Shown piece by piece: positions 24,331 through 31,939 of a stretch of DNA of 38,421 nt. A model generated the notes under the pieces. That model was not told the origin of the DNA and searched no databases. It saw nothing but the letters and a program-made list of their open reading frames with translations. The stretch's first letter is position 1. Every line of letters starts with the position of its first letter. A program made the position numbers and the translations under genes. This DNA comes from an uncultured Nitrospira sp. (GTDB taxonomy: Bacteria > Nitrospirota > Nitrospiria > Nitrospirales > UBA8639). The stretch is taken from NCBI GenBank assembly GCA_902500695.1, contig CABVRQ010000013.1, positions 35,730 through 74,150 of the forward strand, written 5' to 3'.

Positions 24331-26070
24331 TTAGGATTTAGAGGAAGGATCCGAGGGAGATGATGAACGTTTCTTTTTCCCAGACTCCAAAGCAGATTCG
24401 CTCCCCTTTGAAGAAGGATCCGTAGACCCACCTCTCGGCTTTTTCAAAATATACCTGTCGGTCACAAATTGCTGAGTGACGGTCAGCACATTATTGGTCA
24501 CCCAATATAACACCAAACCTGCGGGAAAGGTGACAAACAAAAAGGTCAAGCCAACAGGTAAAATCATCATCATTTTTGCCTGGGTGGGGTCCATGGTGGT
24601 GGGCATGATTTTTTGTTGGACGACCATGGAAATTCCCATCAGCACAGGCAGTACATAATATGGATCTTGGGCAGAAAGGTCTGTAACCCACAACATAAAC
24701 GGGGCCTGCCGGAGATCGATCGTCATATACAAAATATTAAAGAGGGCAACAAACACGGGCATCTGCAACACCATGGGGAGACACCCACCGACAGGATTCA
24801 CTTTATGCTCTTTGTAGAGCTTCATGAGTTCCGTGTTGAGTTTCTCTTTGTTGTCTTTGAGTTTTTCCTGAAGGGCCAGGACCTTAGGTTGAATGGTTTG
24901 CATCCCTTGCATGGACTTGTAGCTTTTGTATTGCAAGGGAACAAATAATAATTTAATTCCTAAGGTCAGTAAAATAATGGCCACACCATAATTATGGGTA
25001 TAGTCATAAATGAACCGTAAAACTGAAAACAGCGGCTTCGCCACGGCTTTCACAATGCCCCAACTGCCATAAATAAACCATCCAAAATCAATGGTATCTT
25101 CCAACCCGATCTCAAAAGATTTCAGGACATCGTATTTTTTGGGACCAGCGTACAATCTAGTCTTATGGACTTGTTCCCCTGATCCCCCAGAAAGAGACAT
25201 GCCCGCTGAGACAACCATTTCGGTTTCAAGTTTGGAAAACAGGCCGTTCGCATTTTCCGGGATAAAAACACTCATAAAGTATTTATCCTGAAGGGCCAAC
25301 CATCTGACAGAACCATCGCGACGCAGGATCGGAGCATCCGCATCCGGAGACACTTTTTCCATTTCCTCCCCGACCATCCAGGCCGATCCCAGCAATCCAA
25401 TGAATCCTTGACCCCATTCCACCACACCAAAATTGGTGCCCAACAGCACATCGATGTCCCCTGAAATACCCCGGGTACGAATGATGATATCCACCAAATA
25501 GGAATCGTAATGAAAGGTGAGTTCTTTTTGGACCCACAATTCGGAATCGGAAGAGGAATGGGTTAAAAGTACTTTACCGGTGGGATGCGCTTCATCTAAT
25601 TCGTTAAAATCTTTTTGGACTTGAAAGTTCCCTTGACGAAGACGCTGGGTCTCCACTTCATTGCCTTTGATCTGCACGGTGAGTGGCCCGGGAAACTGCC
25701 CATTGGGATATACTAATTGGACGGGAACATGTTCCCCTGTCTGAGTGAGATATTTTTTTAACTCCCAGGAGCTTAAGACCCCTCCCTGGCCGGAAATACC
25801 AGCCCGGAAAAGCGGTGTCTCAACAACCACAACCTCTTCGGTAATAAGCGGCTCAGTAGAGGGATTAAAAGACGATATGGAATGTGGTTCAGATGAAGAA
25901 GAGGGGATGGTCTCTACATCCGCCCCTTTCGTCGGCAAACTCGTTTTAAGCTCTTGATCGATGATTGGACTGGTAGAGAAAGGAGAATATCCCAACTCCT
26001 TCAGGAGCAGGTCATACCCAAAGATAATTCCTAAGGAAAGAACAAGGAAAAGGACGACGCGCTTTTCCAT
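24331..26070 (-). CDS. yidC: membrane protein insertase YidC
   Basis: This 579-residue inner membrane insertase is of the Gram-negative type. It has an N-terminal anchor (VVLFLVLSLGIIFGYDLLL), then a large periplasmic beta-sandwich domain (about 75-330). The conserved five-span core begins YDYTHNYGVAIILLTLGIKL. Motifs include YKSYKSMQGMQTIQPKVLAL, VNPVGGCLPMVLQMPVFVAL and FPAGLVLYWVTNNVLTVTQQ. The C-terminal tail is Lys/Ser-rich and may bind ribosomes. It lies in the classic rpmH-rnpA-yidD-yidC-mnmE order. Confidence 0.96.
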   Translation of the reverse strand: MEKRVVLFLVLSLGIIFGYDLLLKELGYSPFSTSPIIDQELKTSLPTKGADVETIPSSSSEPHSISSFNPSTEPLITEEVVVVETPLFRAGISGQGGVLSSWELKKYLTQTGEHVPVQLVYPNGQFPGPLTVQIKGNEVETQRLRQGNFQVQKDFNELDEAHPTGKVLLTHSSSDSELWVQKELTFHYDSYLVDIIIRTRGISGDIDVLLGTNFGVVEWGQGFIGLLGSAWMVGEEMEKVSPDADAPILRRDGSVRWLALQDKYFMSVFIPENANGLFSKLETEMVVSAGMSLSGGSGEQVHKTRLYAGPKKYDVLKSFEIGLEDTIDFGWFIYGSWGIVKAVAKPLFSVLRFIYDYTHNYGVAIILLTLGIKLLFVPLQYKSYKSMQGMQTIQPKVLALQEKLKDNKEKLNTELMKLYKEHKVNPVGGCLPMVLQMPVFVALFNILYMTIDLRQAPFMLWVTDLSAQDPYYVLPVLMGISMVVQQKIMPTTMDPTQAKMMMILPVGLTFLFVTFPAGLVLYWVTNNVLTVTQQFVTDRYILKKPRGGSTDPSSKGSESALESGKKKRSSSPSDPSSKS

Positions 26071-26145
26071 TTTTCTAACTCGTGAGTCCCATTAAAGCTG
26101 GTGGTAATTAACAATTCAAACAAACGGAGGCAAAAAATTCGGCAT

Positions 26146-26358
26146 TCAGGGAACCGGATCCAGCCCCCCGGGATGGAATGGATGACACTTGAGAATTCGG
26201 CTAGCCATTAATAACAAACCCTTTATTGCACCATGTTTATGGATAGCCTCTAAGCCATAATGAGAACAGGTTGGTTCAAAACGGCAACAAATTCCCATGA
26301 ATGGGGATATCCCATATTGGTATCCTGCAATAATTTTTTTCAAAACCGAAGCTACCAT
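26146..26358 (-). CDS. yidD: membrane protein insertion efficiency factor YidD
   Basis: This 70-residue protein starts at the ATG 26356-26358. The signature runs YQYGISPFMGICCRFEPTCS, then HYGLEAIHKHGAIKGL, and ends RILKCHPFHPGGLDPVP. These are the conserved features of the family (three Cys, HPF-x-GG-DPVP). A longer in-frame start at 26463 would add 35 residues that overlap rnpA and match nothing, so it is rejected. YidD is a peripheral inner-membrane protein that aids YidC insertion. It lies 8 bases after the rnpA stop. Confidence 0.94.
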   Translation of the reverse strand: MVASVLKKIIAGYQYGISPFMGICCRFEPTCSHYGLEAIHKHGAIKGLLLMASRILKCHPFHPGGLDPVP

Positions 26359-26366
26359 GTTTTTTA

Positions 26367-26713
26367 TTAAAGAAGACCTACTTGGGACAAGGTGCCCTTC
26401 CAGGTTTCCCCAATCTTCTGATATTTCGCTCCCAAAACCATGGTTTTGGGGTAAACGATGCAATGAAAACCACCCGCCATGTCAGAATGCGATTCTCTGA
26501 CGAGTTCACGGAAAATCCGTTTCAGCCGATTTCTCGTCACGGCTTTTCCCACTCGTCGCCCGACGACGATTCCTATACGAGACGGATCATGATTGGGTAC
26601 ACGGCTAACAAGGAGGGTAAAAAATGGGTTCCGCACGACAGACCCATTGGCCTTCACTCCATCATATTCATATTTTTTCTTTAAAAAAAACGGGAAGCCC
26701 TCCCCTTACTCAT
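26367..26713 (-). CDS. rnpA: ribonuclease P protein component, apparent frameshift near start
   Basis: RnpA binds the catalytic RNase P RNA and its pre-tRNA substrate. The open frame 26367-26657 (96 codons from GTG) holds the RNA-binding motif GKAVTRNRLKRIFRELVR but lacks the first helix and strand. The conserved reading continues upstream of that GTG as LKKKYEYDG to a stop, with no in-frame start codon. A different frame provides an ATG at 26711-26713, overlapping rpmH, encoding MSKGRASRFF. The two frames meet in a run of eight T (minus strand of 26683-26690). One extra T, or a -1 slip there, gives a continuous protein of 115 residues, the normal RnpA length. It may be a sequencing indel, programmed slippage or a real lesion. 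Confidence 0.82.
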
Positions 26714-26852
26714 CAGAAACCGTTAAGCGTTGCCGGCCCTTCTTCCGTCTGCGGGCAAGAACTTTCCGCCCATTCTTAGTGCTCATGCGTTTTCTAAACC
26801 CATGATCTCGTTTTCTTTTTAAATTAGAAGGCTGTCGATAGGTCATTGACAC
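26706..26852 (-). CDS. rpmH: 50S ribosomal protein L34
   Basis: This very basic 48-residue protein contains TYRQPSNLKRKRDHGFRKRM, then STKNGRKVLARRRKKGRQRL, and ends TVSDE. It is unmistakably L34. The GTG at 26850-26852 is preferred because an AAGGAGA (minus strand of 26861-26867) lies 8 bases upstream. The ATG at 26844-26846 is the alternative and would give 46 residues. It leads the conserved rpmH-rnpA-yidD-yidC-mnmE-mnmG-rsmG-parAB run on the minus strand and is divergent from hisS. Confidence 0.96.
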   Translation of the reverse strand: MSMTYRQPSNLKRKRDHGFRKRMSTKNGRKVLARRRKKGRQRLTVSDE

Positions 26853-27039
26853 GGCGTTGTTCTCCTTTTAGCCATTTTCTTATGAACACGCCATTTTATG
26901 GAGGGAAAGAGTAAGAGTCAAACATATTTTCTCCTGCTTAAACTCACTTACCTCATTGATTCGTTGACTGGATTCTGACTGGAAGATATAGTCGGATTCT
27001 TTTTTCCTCAACATTTTCTTCAACAGAACAAGGCTTCCC

Positions 27040-28290
27040 GTGTTGCGCTCCATTAAGGGTCTTAAGGATATTTTACCTCAACAAACTCCTCAATGGCGCT
27101 ATATGGAAAGCCTAGCCCATACGCTTGCCACCCAGTCCGGCTTCTCAGAAATACGTATTCCGATATTCGAGTCCACTGAACTCTATGCCCGGAGCATTGG
27201 AGGAGCAACAGATATTGTAGAAAAAGAAATGTACACCTTTCCTGATCGAGATGGGAGTTCTCTGACTTTACGTCCTGAGGGAACAGCGGGTGTGGTACGA
27301 GCTGTATTGGAGCACCATCTTCTTGAATCCCCTTCTACCAGAAAACTGTATTACCTTGGCCCGATGTTCCGTCATGAACGCCCACAAGCTGGTCGTTACC
27401 GACAATTTAACCAATTCGGGGTTGAAGCGTTTGGGACCGAAGATCCATTTATAGATGTGGAAGTGATTGCCCTTTTATGGAGATTCTTTTGTTCCCTGGG
27501 ACTTAAAGACCTCACGTTGCATATCAATTCAATCGGCAACCCTCAAGACCGTGAAAACTATATTCAGGAACTCAAACGATTTATTTCGCCAAAATTAGAA
27601 TTGCTCTGTGGTAACTGCCAGCGTCGGTTCTCCACAAACCCCTTAAGAATTCTTGATTGTAAGGTTCCTATCTGTCAGGAAGCGACCCAGGACGCTCCAG
27701 CTCTTTTCGACCATCTCTCCCCGGAATCAGCCTCTCATTTTAAAATCGTCCTCGACGGACTGACTTCTATAGATATCCCTTTTTCCATGAACAACAGATT
27801 AGTGAGAGGCCTGGATTATTACTCCCGTACGACCTTTGAAGTAACCACTCCGCACTTAGGCGCACAAAGCACCATTGGGGCTGGAGGACGTTATGACGGA
27901 TTAGTTGCCTTACTCCATGGTCCATCCACCCCTGCCATAGGGTTTGCCGTGGGTCTAGAACGAGTCGCACTTCTCCTTTCAGAACACCTATCCACCCCAC
28001 ATCCGCCGTTATTTTTCCTGGCCGGTTTTGGAAAAGATGCTAAGCCGATAGCGTTTAAACTGCTTCACAAACTGCGAGAGGCGGGTATACGGGCAGACAC
28101 AGACTATAAAAGTGTCAATCTAAAATCCCTTCTTCGATCCGCGGATAAGCTTGGAGCCAGTTATGCCATTATTCTGGGAGACGATGAAGCCCGTTCCGAA
28201 ACGGCCATCCTCAGAAATATGACGACCAAAGCTCAGGAATCCGTGAAGCTAAAAGAAATTTCTCAAAAAATTCAATCATTAAACTCATAA
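27040..28290 (+). CDS. hisS: histidyl-tRNA synthetase
   Basis: This 416-residue class II synthetase charges tRNA-His. It begins LRSIKGLKDILPQQTPQWRY. The class II motif 2 is FRHERPQAGRYRQFNQFGVE. Histidine-specific motifs are LVRGLDYYSRTTFEVTTP (HisA) and a motif 3 region with TPAIGFAVGLERVALLL. The C-terminal anticodon-binding domain follows. It starts with GTG at 27040, preceded by AAGG at good spacing; a TTG at the next codon is an alternative. It is the first plus-strand gene right of the orientation switch. Confidence 0.96.
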   Translation: MLRSIKGLKDILPQQTPQWRYMESLAHTLATQSGFSEIRIPIFESTELYARSIGGATDIVEKEMYTFPDRDGSSLTLRPEGTAGVVRAVLEHHLLESPSTRKLYYLGPMFRHERPQAGRYRQFNQFGVEAFGTEDPFIDVEVIALLWRFFCSLGLKDLTLHINSIGNPQDRENYIQELKRFISPKLELLCGNCQRRFSTNPLRILDCKVPICQEATQDAPALFDHLSPESASHFKIVLDGLTSIDIPFSMNNRLVRGLDYYSRTTFEVTTPHLGAQSTIGAGGRYDGLVALLHGPSTPAIGFAVGLERVALLLSEHLSTPHPPLFFLAGFGKDAKPIAFKLLHKLREAGIRADTDYKSVNLKSLLRSADKLGASYAIILGDDEARSETAILRNMTTKAQESVKLKEISQKIQSLNS

Positions 28291-28352
28291 ATGGTGAGAT
28301 AAGATATCTTGGGTTTTTTCTTGACATTTTTTTTACCTAATGATAGGGTTTT

Positions 28353-28400
28353 TTTCTTATTTTTCAATAAGAAACGATATTTTTTTATTCAAAAAATATC
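28353..28400. repeat. two tandem AT-rich inverted repeats downstream of hisS
   Basis: Two perfect hairpins lie back to back. TTTCTTATT-tttc-AATAAGAAA spans 28353-28374, and GATATTTTTT-tattc-AAAAAATATC spans 28376-28400. They are in the very AT-rich 170-base gap after hisS. They may end the hisS transcript, but pure A/T stems are weak terminators. Easy melting near the origin is another possibility. Confidence 0.55.
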
Positions 28401-28461
28401 CTCCACATATTTCATTAACAAATCCAGTATTTTACGTATTCATCCAAGGTATAAATAAGGG

Positions 28462-28806
28462 ATGCCAAAAAATCTGGTTATCCTTATCAGGGAAGACCCC
28501 ACCCGCACACACCGGGCCTCCGAAGCTATGCGAATTGCGTTGGGACTATCAACCGGTCCCAATCCGATAAAGATTATTCTCTTAGACAATGCCAGGCAGT
28601 TAATTTCTGATGAGGCCTATGATCTTCCTGATGGGGAAATTCTTGAAAAATATCTCCCTTCTATCAAAAATTTAGAATTGCCAATTGTGGTACCTATAGG
28701 AAGCGGGAAAACCTTCTCATTCGATCAGGAATTTACGATTCAAGAGTCGACCCCATCTCAAATTGCTTCACTCGTTTCCCAAGCAGATCGAGTCCTAACC
28801 TTTTAA
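28462..28806 (+). CDS. DsrE-like small protein lacking cysteine
   Basis: This 114-residue protein has the DsrE/TusD-type alternating strand-helix pattern. It runs NLVILIREDPTRTHRASEAM, then RIALGLSTGPNPIKIILLDN, with a late strand PIVVPIGSG and a C-terminal QIASLVSQADRVLTF. The final segment (helix then 'AD-v-tF') is typical of the fold. DsrE and TusD relay sulfur on a conserved Cys, but this protein contains no Cys at all, so persulfide transfer by it is excluded. It is followed 11 bases later by a TusB/DsrH-like gene. The fold call is by eye. Confidence 0.65.
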   Translation: MPKNLVILIREDPTRTHRASEAMRIALGLSTGPNPIKIILLDNARQLISDEAYDLPDGEILEKYLPSIKNLELPIVVPIGSGKTFSFDQEFTIQESTPSQIASLVSQADRVLTF

Positions 28807-28817
28807 CGGTATCGCTC

Positions 28818-29081
28818 ATGAGGAATATTTTATATATCTGTACGAAAAATCAGCATGACTGGAATTCTTTTATCCCGGAACCAGCTCCTTCTCTATCGGA
28901 GATAGATCTATCGGTCCTGCTCCTGCAAAATGGATTGAGTTTACCGGATATTCCAACCTCCCAGGTCTTTGTCTTAGGCCATGAAGGAGAAAGAGGAGAG
29001 GATTCCAGTCCCTATGAGCCAATTTCCTATCAGGGATTTTTGGAAAAAATATTTCTGGCGGATTTGGCTTTGGTGATCTAA
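28818..29081 (+). CDS. DsrH/TusB-like small protein
   Basis: This 87-residue protein begins MRNILYICTKNQHDW. Its centre contains DLSVLLLQNGLSLPDIPTSQ, then VFVLGHEGERG. The end (ISYQGFLEKIFLADLALVI) resembles the DsrH/TusB pattern of a 'LLQdGV' strand, a 'vyvL-D--aRG' strand and a C-terminal 'y-dfv-l---ad-v---' helix. TusB is the non-catalytic partner in TusBCD. It is encoded with a Cys-free DsrE-like protein and no DsrF/TusC, so the pair could be a two-subunit complex. It is the last gene before dnaA. Confidence 0.6.
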   Translation: MRNILYICTKNQHDWNSFIPEPAPSLSEIDLSVLLLQNGLSLPDIPTSQVFVLGHEGERGEDSSPYEPISYQGFLEKIFLADLALVI

Positions 29082-29323
29082 CTATCCCTCTTCTTCTTTG
29101 TTATAAAATAAGAAAAAGAAATAGTAGGAGTAGTGGTAGTAGGCATAGGGAATAGTGGGGATAATAGCTCTTGAAATTTAAAACTCCTTTAAATTTGGGT
29201 ATGGAAAGTCGTTTGAGTTTTAAAAATATCGGGGTGGAAGTTGTGGATAGAGGGCATGAAGTTTATGGTAGAGGGTGTTGATAGGAATTGGAGCGGGTCT
29301 AATAATATATGGCAGGATCATGA
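29082..29323. other. candidate oriC region upstream of dnaA
   Basis: This 242-base spacer precedes dnaA where gene orientation has just switched. It holds TGTGGATAG at 29242-29250, one mismatch from the DnaA box TGTGGATAA, and a weaker TGTTGATAG at 29276-29284. Between 29122 and 29148 six TAG triplets share one three-base phase, resembling a DnaA-trio unwinding element. An AT-rich segment follows near 29160-29235. No strong cluster of boxes is seen, so assignment is inference from position and these elements. Confidence 0.5.
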
Positions 29324-30736
29324 TTGGTGTCATTACTATTAACATCTGTGAATAGAATTGTGAATAAGTTGAATTTACCTAATATTAACAATGATAAAGT
29401 TTGGGTGGACGTGTTGAATTTTGTCAGCCCTCGTGTGGGGGACGACACAATTGAAACATGGTTTCAGCCTTTGGTTCTAGAGAGTCTTAATGAAGATCAA
29501 GCTCATATCCGTGTTCCAAATAGATTTTTTGGAGAATGGTTAGGTAGAAACTATAAAGATTTACTCAAAGAAGCCTTTCAGTTTGTCGAAGGAGTGAATC
29601 CAGTAGAGATTATTTTTGTCATGAAAGAGCAGGATGGGGAAGGGAAGCCTTTGCCAGAGTTTAAAGCGGAAGTTCGGGAAACCCGTGGGCCCGTTCAACT
29701 TCAACGGGTGAGGCGGCAACCTCTTCCTAATCCTAAATATACCTTTAAAAATTTCGTGGTGGGCGCGAGTAATCAGTTTGCACATGCGGCATGTCTGGCT
29801 GTAGCGGAATCACCTGCCAAAGCGTATAACCCATTATTCATTTATGGCGGTGTGGGGTTGGGAAAGACACATCTTCTCAATTCTATTGGGAATTATATTG
29901 CCGATCATGGTGATCTTCGTATTGCGTATGTCACGACAGAGCAATTTACCAATGAGGTCATTAATTCCATCCGCTATGACAAAATGATTGATTTGAGAAG
30001 GCGATATAGAAATGTGGACATGCTGCTCATTGACGATATTCAATTTTTAGCAGGAAAAGAACGCACCCAAGAGGAATTTTTTCACACATTTAATTCTCTC
30101 TATGAAGCTGGAAAACAGATCGTGTTGTCGAGTGATCGTTTTCCCAAAGAAATGCCCTCAATGGAGGAACGGCTTCGGTCCCGGTTTGAGTGGGGACTAA
30201 TTGCAGATCTTCAACCACCTGATGTTGAAACTCGAATCGCCATTCTCCGAAAAAAATCGGAGGAAGAAGGTATTGCGATTAATGAGGATGTCATCCAGCT
30301 GTTGGCGGCAAATTTAAAAAGCAATATTCGCGAGATTGAGGGTGCACTCATTCGGTTGGGTGCCTATGCGTCTCTCACGGGTCAAAAAATCACTGTGGAT
30401 ATGGCAAAACATATTCTCCGTGATCTCCTCGGTGGAAAACGGAAGGTGATTACGACCGAGGATATACAAGAAGTGGTCGCCAACCGCTTCCATGTCAAGA
30501 TATCCGACTTGAAGTCGAAACGACGGACGAAAACGTTAGTCTATCCTCGCCAAATTGCCATGTTTCTCAGCCGGGATATGACGGAATCCTCCTTTCCGGA
30601 AATTGGAAGAGATTTCGGGGGAAAAGACCACACAACAATTATTCATGCCTGTAAGCAAATGCAGAAGGCTCAGGAAACGGATTCCACTCTTCGAGCCACC
30701 ATCGAAAGCCTGAAGGAAGAAATCGGCAAGGGATAG
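29324..30736 (+). CDS. dnaA: chromosomal replication initiator DnaA
   Basis: This is the DnaA initiator of about 470 residues. Domain I contains VWVDVLNFVSPRVGDDTIET, then WFQPLVLESL. Domain III has GGVGLGKTHLLNSIGNYIAD (Walker A) and VDMLLIDDIQFLAGKERTQE (Walker B). Domain IV ends with the DNA-binding signature GGKDHTTIIHACKQM, where the usual GGRDHTT has Lys for Arg. No in-frame ATG exists upstream of domain I. The TTG at 29324 and GTG at 29327 are the best starts, with AGGA just upstream; GTGs at 29348 and 29360 are also possible. dnaN follows after 22 bases. Confidence 0.97.
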   Translation: MVSLLLTSVNRIVNKLNLPNINNDKVWVDVLNFVSPRVGDDTIETWFQPLVLESLNEDQAHIRVPNRFFGEWLGRNYKDLLKEAFQFVEGVNPVEIIFVMKEQDGEGKPLPEFKAEVRETRGPVQLQRVRRQPLPNPKYTFKNFVVGASNQFAHAACLAVAESPAKAYNPLFIYGGVGLGKTHLLNSIGNYIADHGDLRIAYVTTEQFTNEVINSIRYDKMIDLRRRYRNVDMLLIDDIQFLAGKERTQEEFFHTFNSLYEAGKQIVLSSDRFPKEMPSMEERLRSRFEWGLIADLQPPDVETRIAILRKKSEEEGIAINEDVIQLLAANLKSNIREIEGALIRLGAYASLTGQKITVDMAKHILRDLLGGKRKVITTEDIQEVVANRFHVKISDLKSKRRTKTLVYPRQIAMFLSRDMTESSFPEIGRDFGGKDHTTIIHACKQMQKAQETDSTLRATIESLKEEIGKG

Positions 30737-30758
30737 AACCACCGTTCATAGGAAACTT

Positions 30759-31883
30759 ATGAAAATTCAAATTACCAGGGAGGATTTGTTAACTGCACTT
30801 CAACGGGTGCAGGGTGTGGTGGAGAAGCGGAACACCATGCCTATCCTGGCGAATATTCTTTTAGAGGCCAAGCCGGAAGGCTTGGATATTGTGGCGACGG
30901 ATTTAGAGATTGGCATGAGAGGATTATATAAAGCCACGGTCCATGAGCCGGGGTCGGTCACATTTTCCGCTCGAACCCTTTTTGATATTTTAAAAGAGAT
31001 CAGACATTCCGACATTGAATTGGTCGTGGGTGAAAATAATTGGGTGACGGTGAAGGCCGGGAAAAGCCAATTTCGTGTGGTGGGCTTACCCAGTAAGGAT
31101 TATCCTGCCCTTCCAACTATTGAACGGGAAGGGTTGATGGCGCTCCCTGCTCAAGGGTTGTTGCAGCTCCTGAAAAAGACGGTATTTGCCGTGGGTGAAA
31201 AAGATACACGATATGTGTTGAACGGGCTTCTTCTCACCCTGATTCCTTCAGGAGCCACGGTGACACTTCGTCTGGTAGGCACCGATGGCCATAGATTAGC
31301 CTGGGCTGAGCAGGAGGTGACTCCCGAGAAAGCCGCTATCCCGTCAGCAGAAATTAAGGTCATTATTCCAAAGAAAGCTGCCATAGAAATCCGGCGACTC
31401 TTGGAGGAAGACGACGAACAACCGTTCCTTGGGTTTACGAAAAATATGTTAATCTTTCGGAAAAGCGGATTGGTGTTAACCTCCCGGATAATGGAAGGGA
31501 CCTATCCCAACTACCAGCAGGTGGTACCGAAAGAAAGCTCCAAAAAAATCACCGTGAATAAGTCCGATTTGGAGGGTGCCCTTCGAAGAGTCGCCATCCT
31601 TTCGAAAGATAAGGCCCATGCCGTGAAACTGTCCATCAACCCGGATCACATTCATCTTTCTTCAAAGAGTCCAGATTTAGGAGAAGCGGATGAAGACATT
31701 CCGGCTAAATTTGTGGGAGAAAGCTTTTCTACCGGATTCAACGCCAGATATTTCCTGGATGTGTTATCTGTTATTGAAACGGAATCGCTGACCCTTCAAA
31801 TGGAAACACCCTTAAGTCCGTGTTTGATTCAGGAGCAGGGAAATCCCACGTTTAAAGCCGTGGTGATGCCCGTGAAGGTTTAA
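30759..31883 (+). CDS. dnaN: DNA polymerase III beta sliding clamp
   Basis: This 374-residue clamp is complete, from MKIQITREDLLTALQRVQGV to a C-terminus TFKAVVMPVKV. All three clamp domains are present, with the segments VVEKRNTMPILANILLEA and DGHRLAWAEQEV, and the conserved end 'pc-i---g---f-avvMPv' that forms the partner-binding pocket. AGGAAACTT precedes the ATG. It lies in the classic dnaA-dnaN-gyrB-gyrA order. Confidence 0.97.
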   Translation: MKIQITREDLLTALQRVQGVVEKRNTMPILANILLEAKPEGLDIVATDLEIGMRGLYKATVHEPGSVTFSARTLFDILKEIRHSDIELVVGENNWVTVKAGKSQFRVVGLPSKDYPALPTIEREGLMALPAQGLLQLLKKTVFAVGEKDTRYVLNGLLLTLIPSGATVTLRLVGTDGHRLAWAEQEVTPEKAAIPSAEIKVIIPKKAAIEIRRLLEEDDEQPFLGFTKNMLIFRKSGLVLTSRIMEGTYPNYQQVVPKESSKKITVNKSDLEGALRRVAILSKDKAHAVKLSINPDHIHLSSKSPDLGEADEDIPAKFVGESFSTGFNARYFLDVLSVIETESLTLQMETPLSPCLIQEQGNPTFKAVVMPVKV

Positions 31884-31939
31884 CGGATTTGATCTAACAG
31901 ACATTCCTTCTTCCACACGCAGTCAAAGCCTAAAATTGT

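Noticed and set aside
26359..26463. 35-residue N-terminal extension of YidD
   Set aside because: It is translated from DNA that encodes the rnpA C-terminus in another frame. The family starts close to the Met at 26358.
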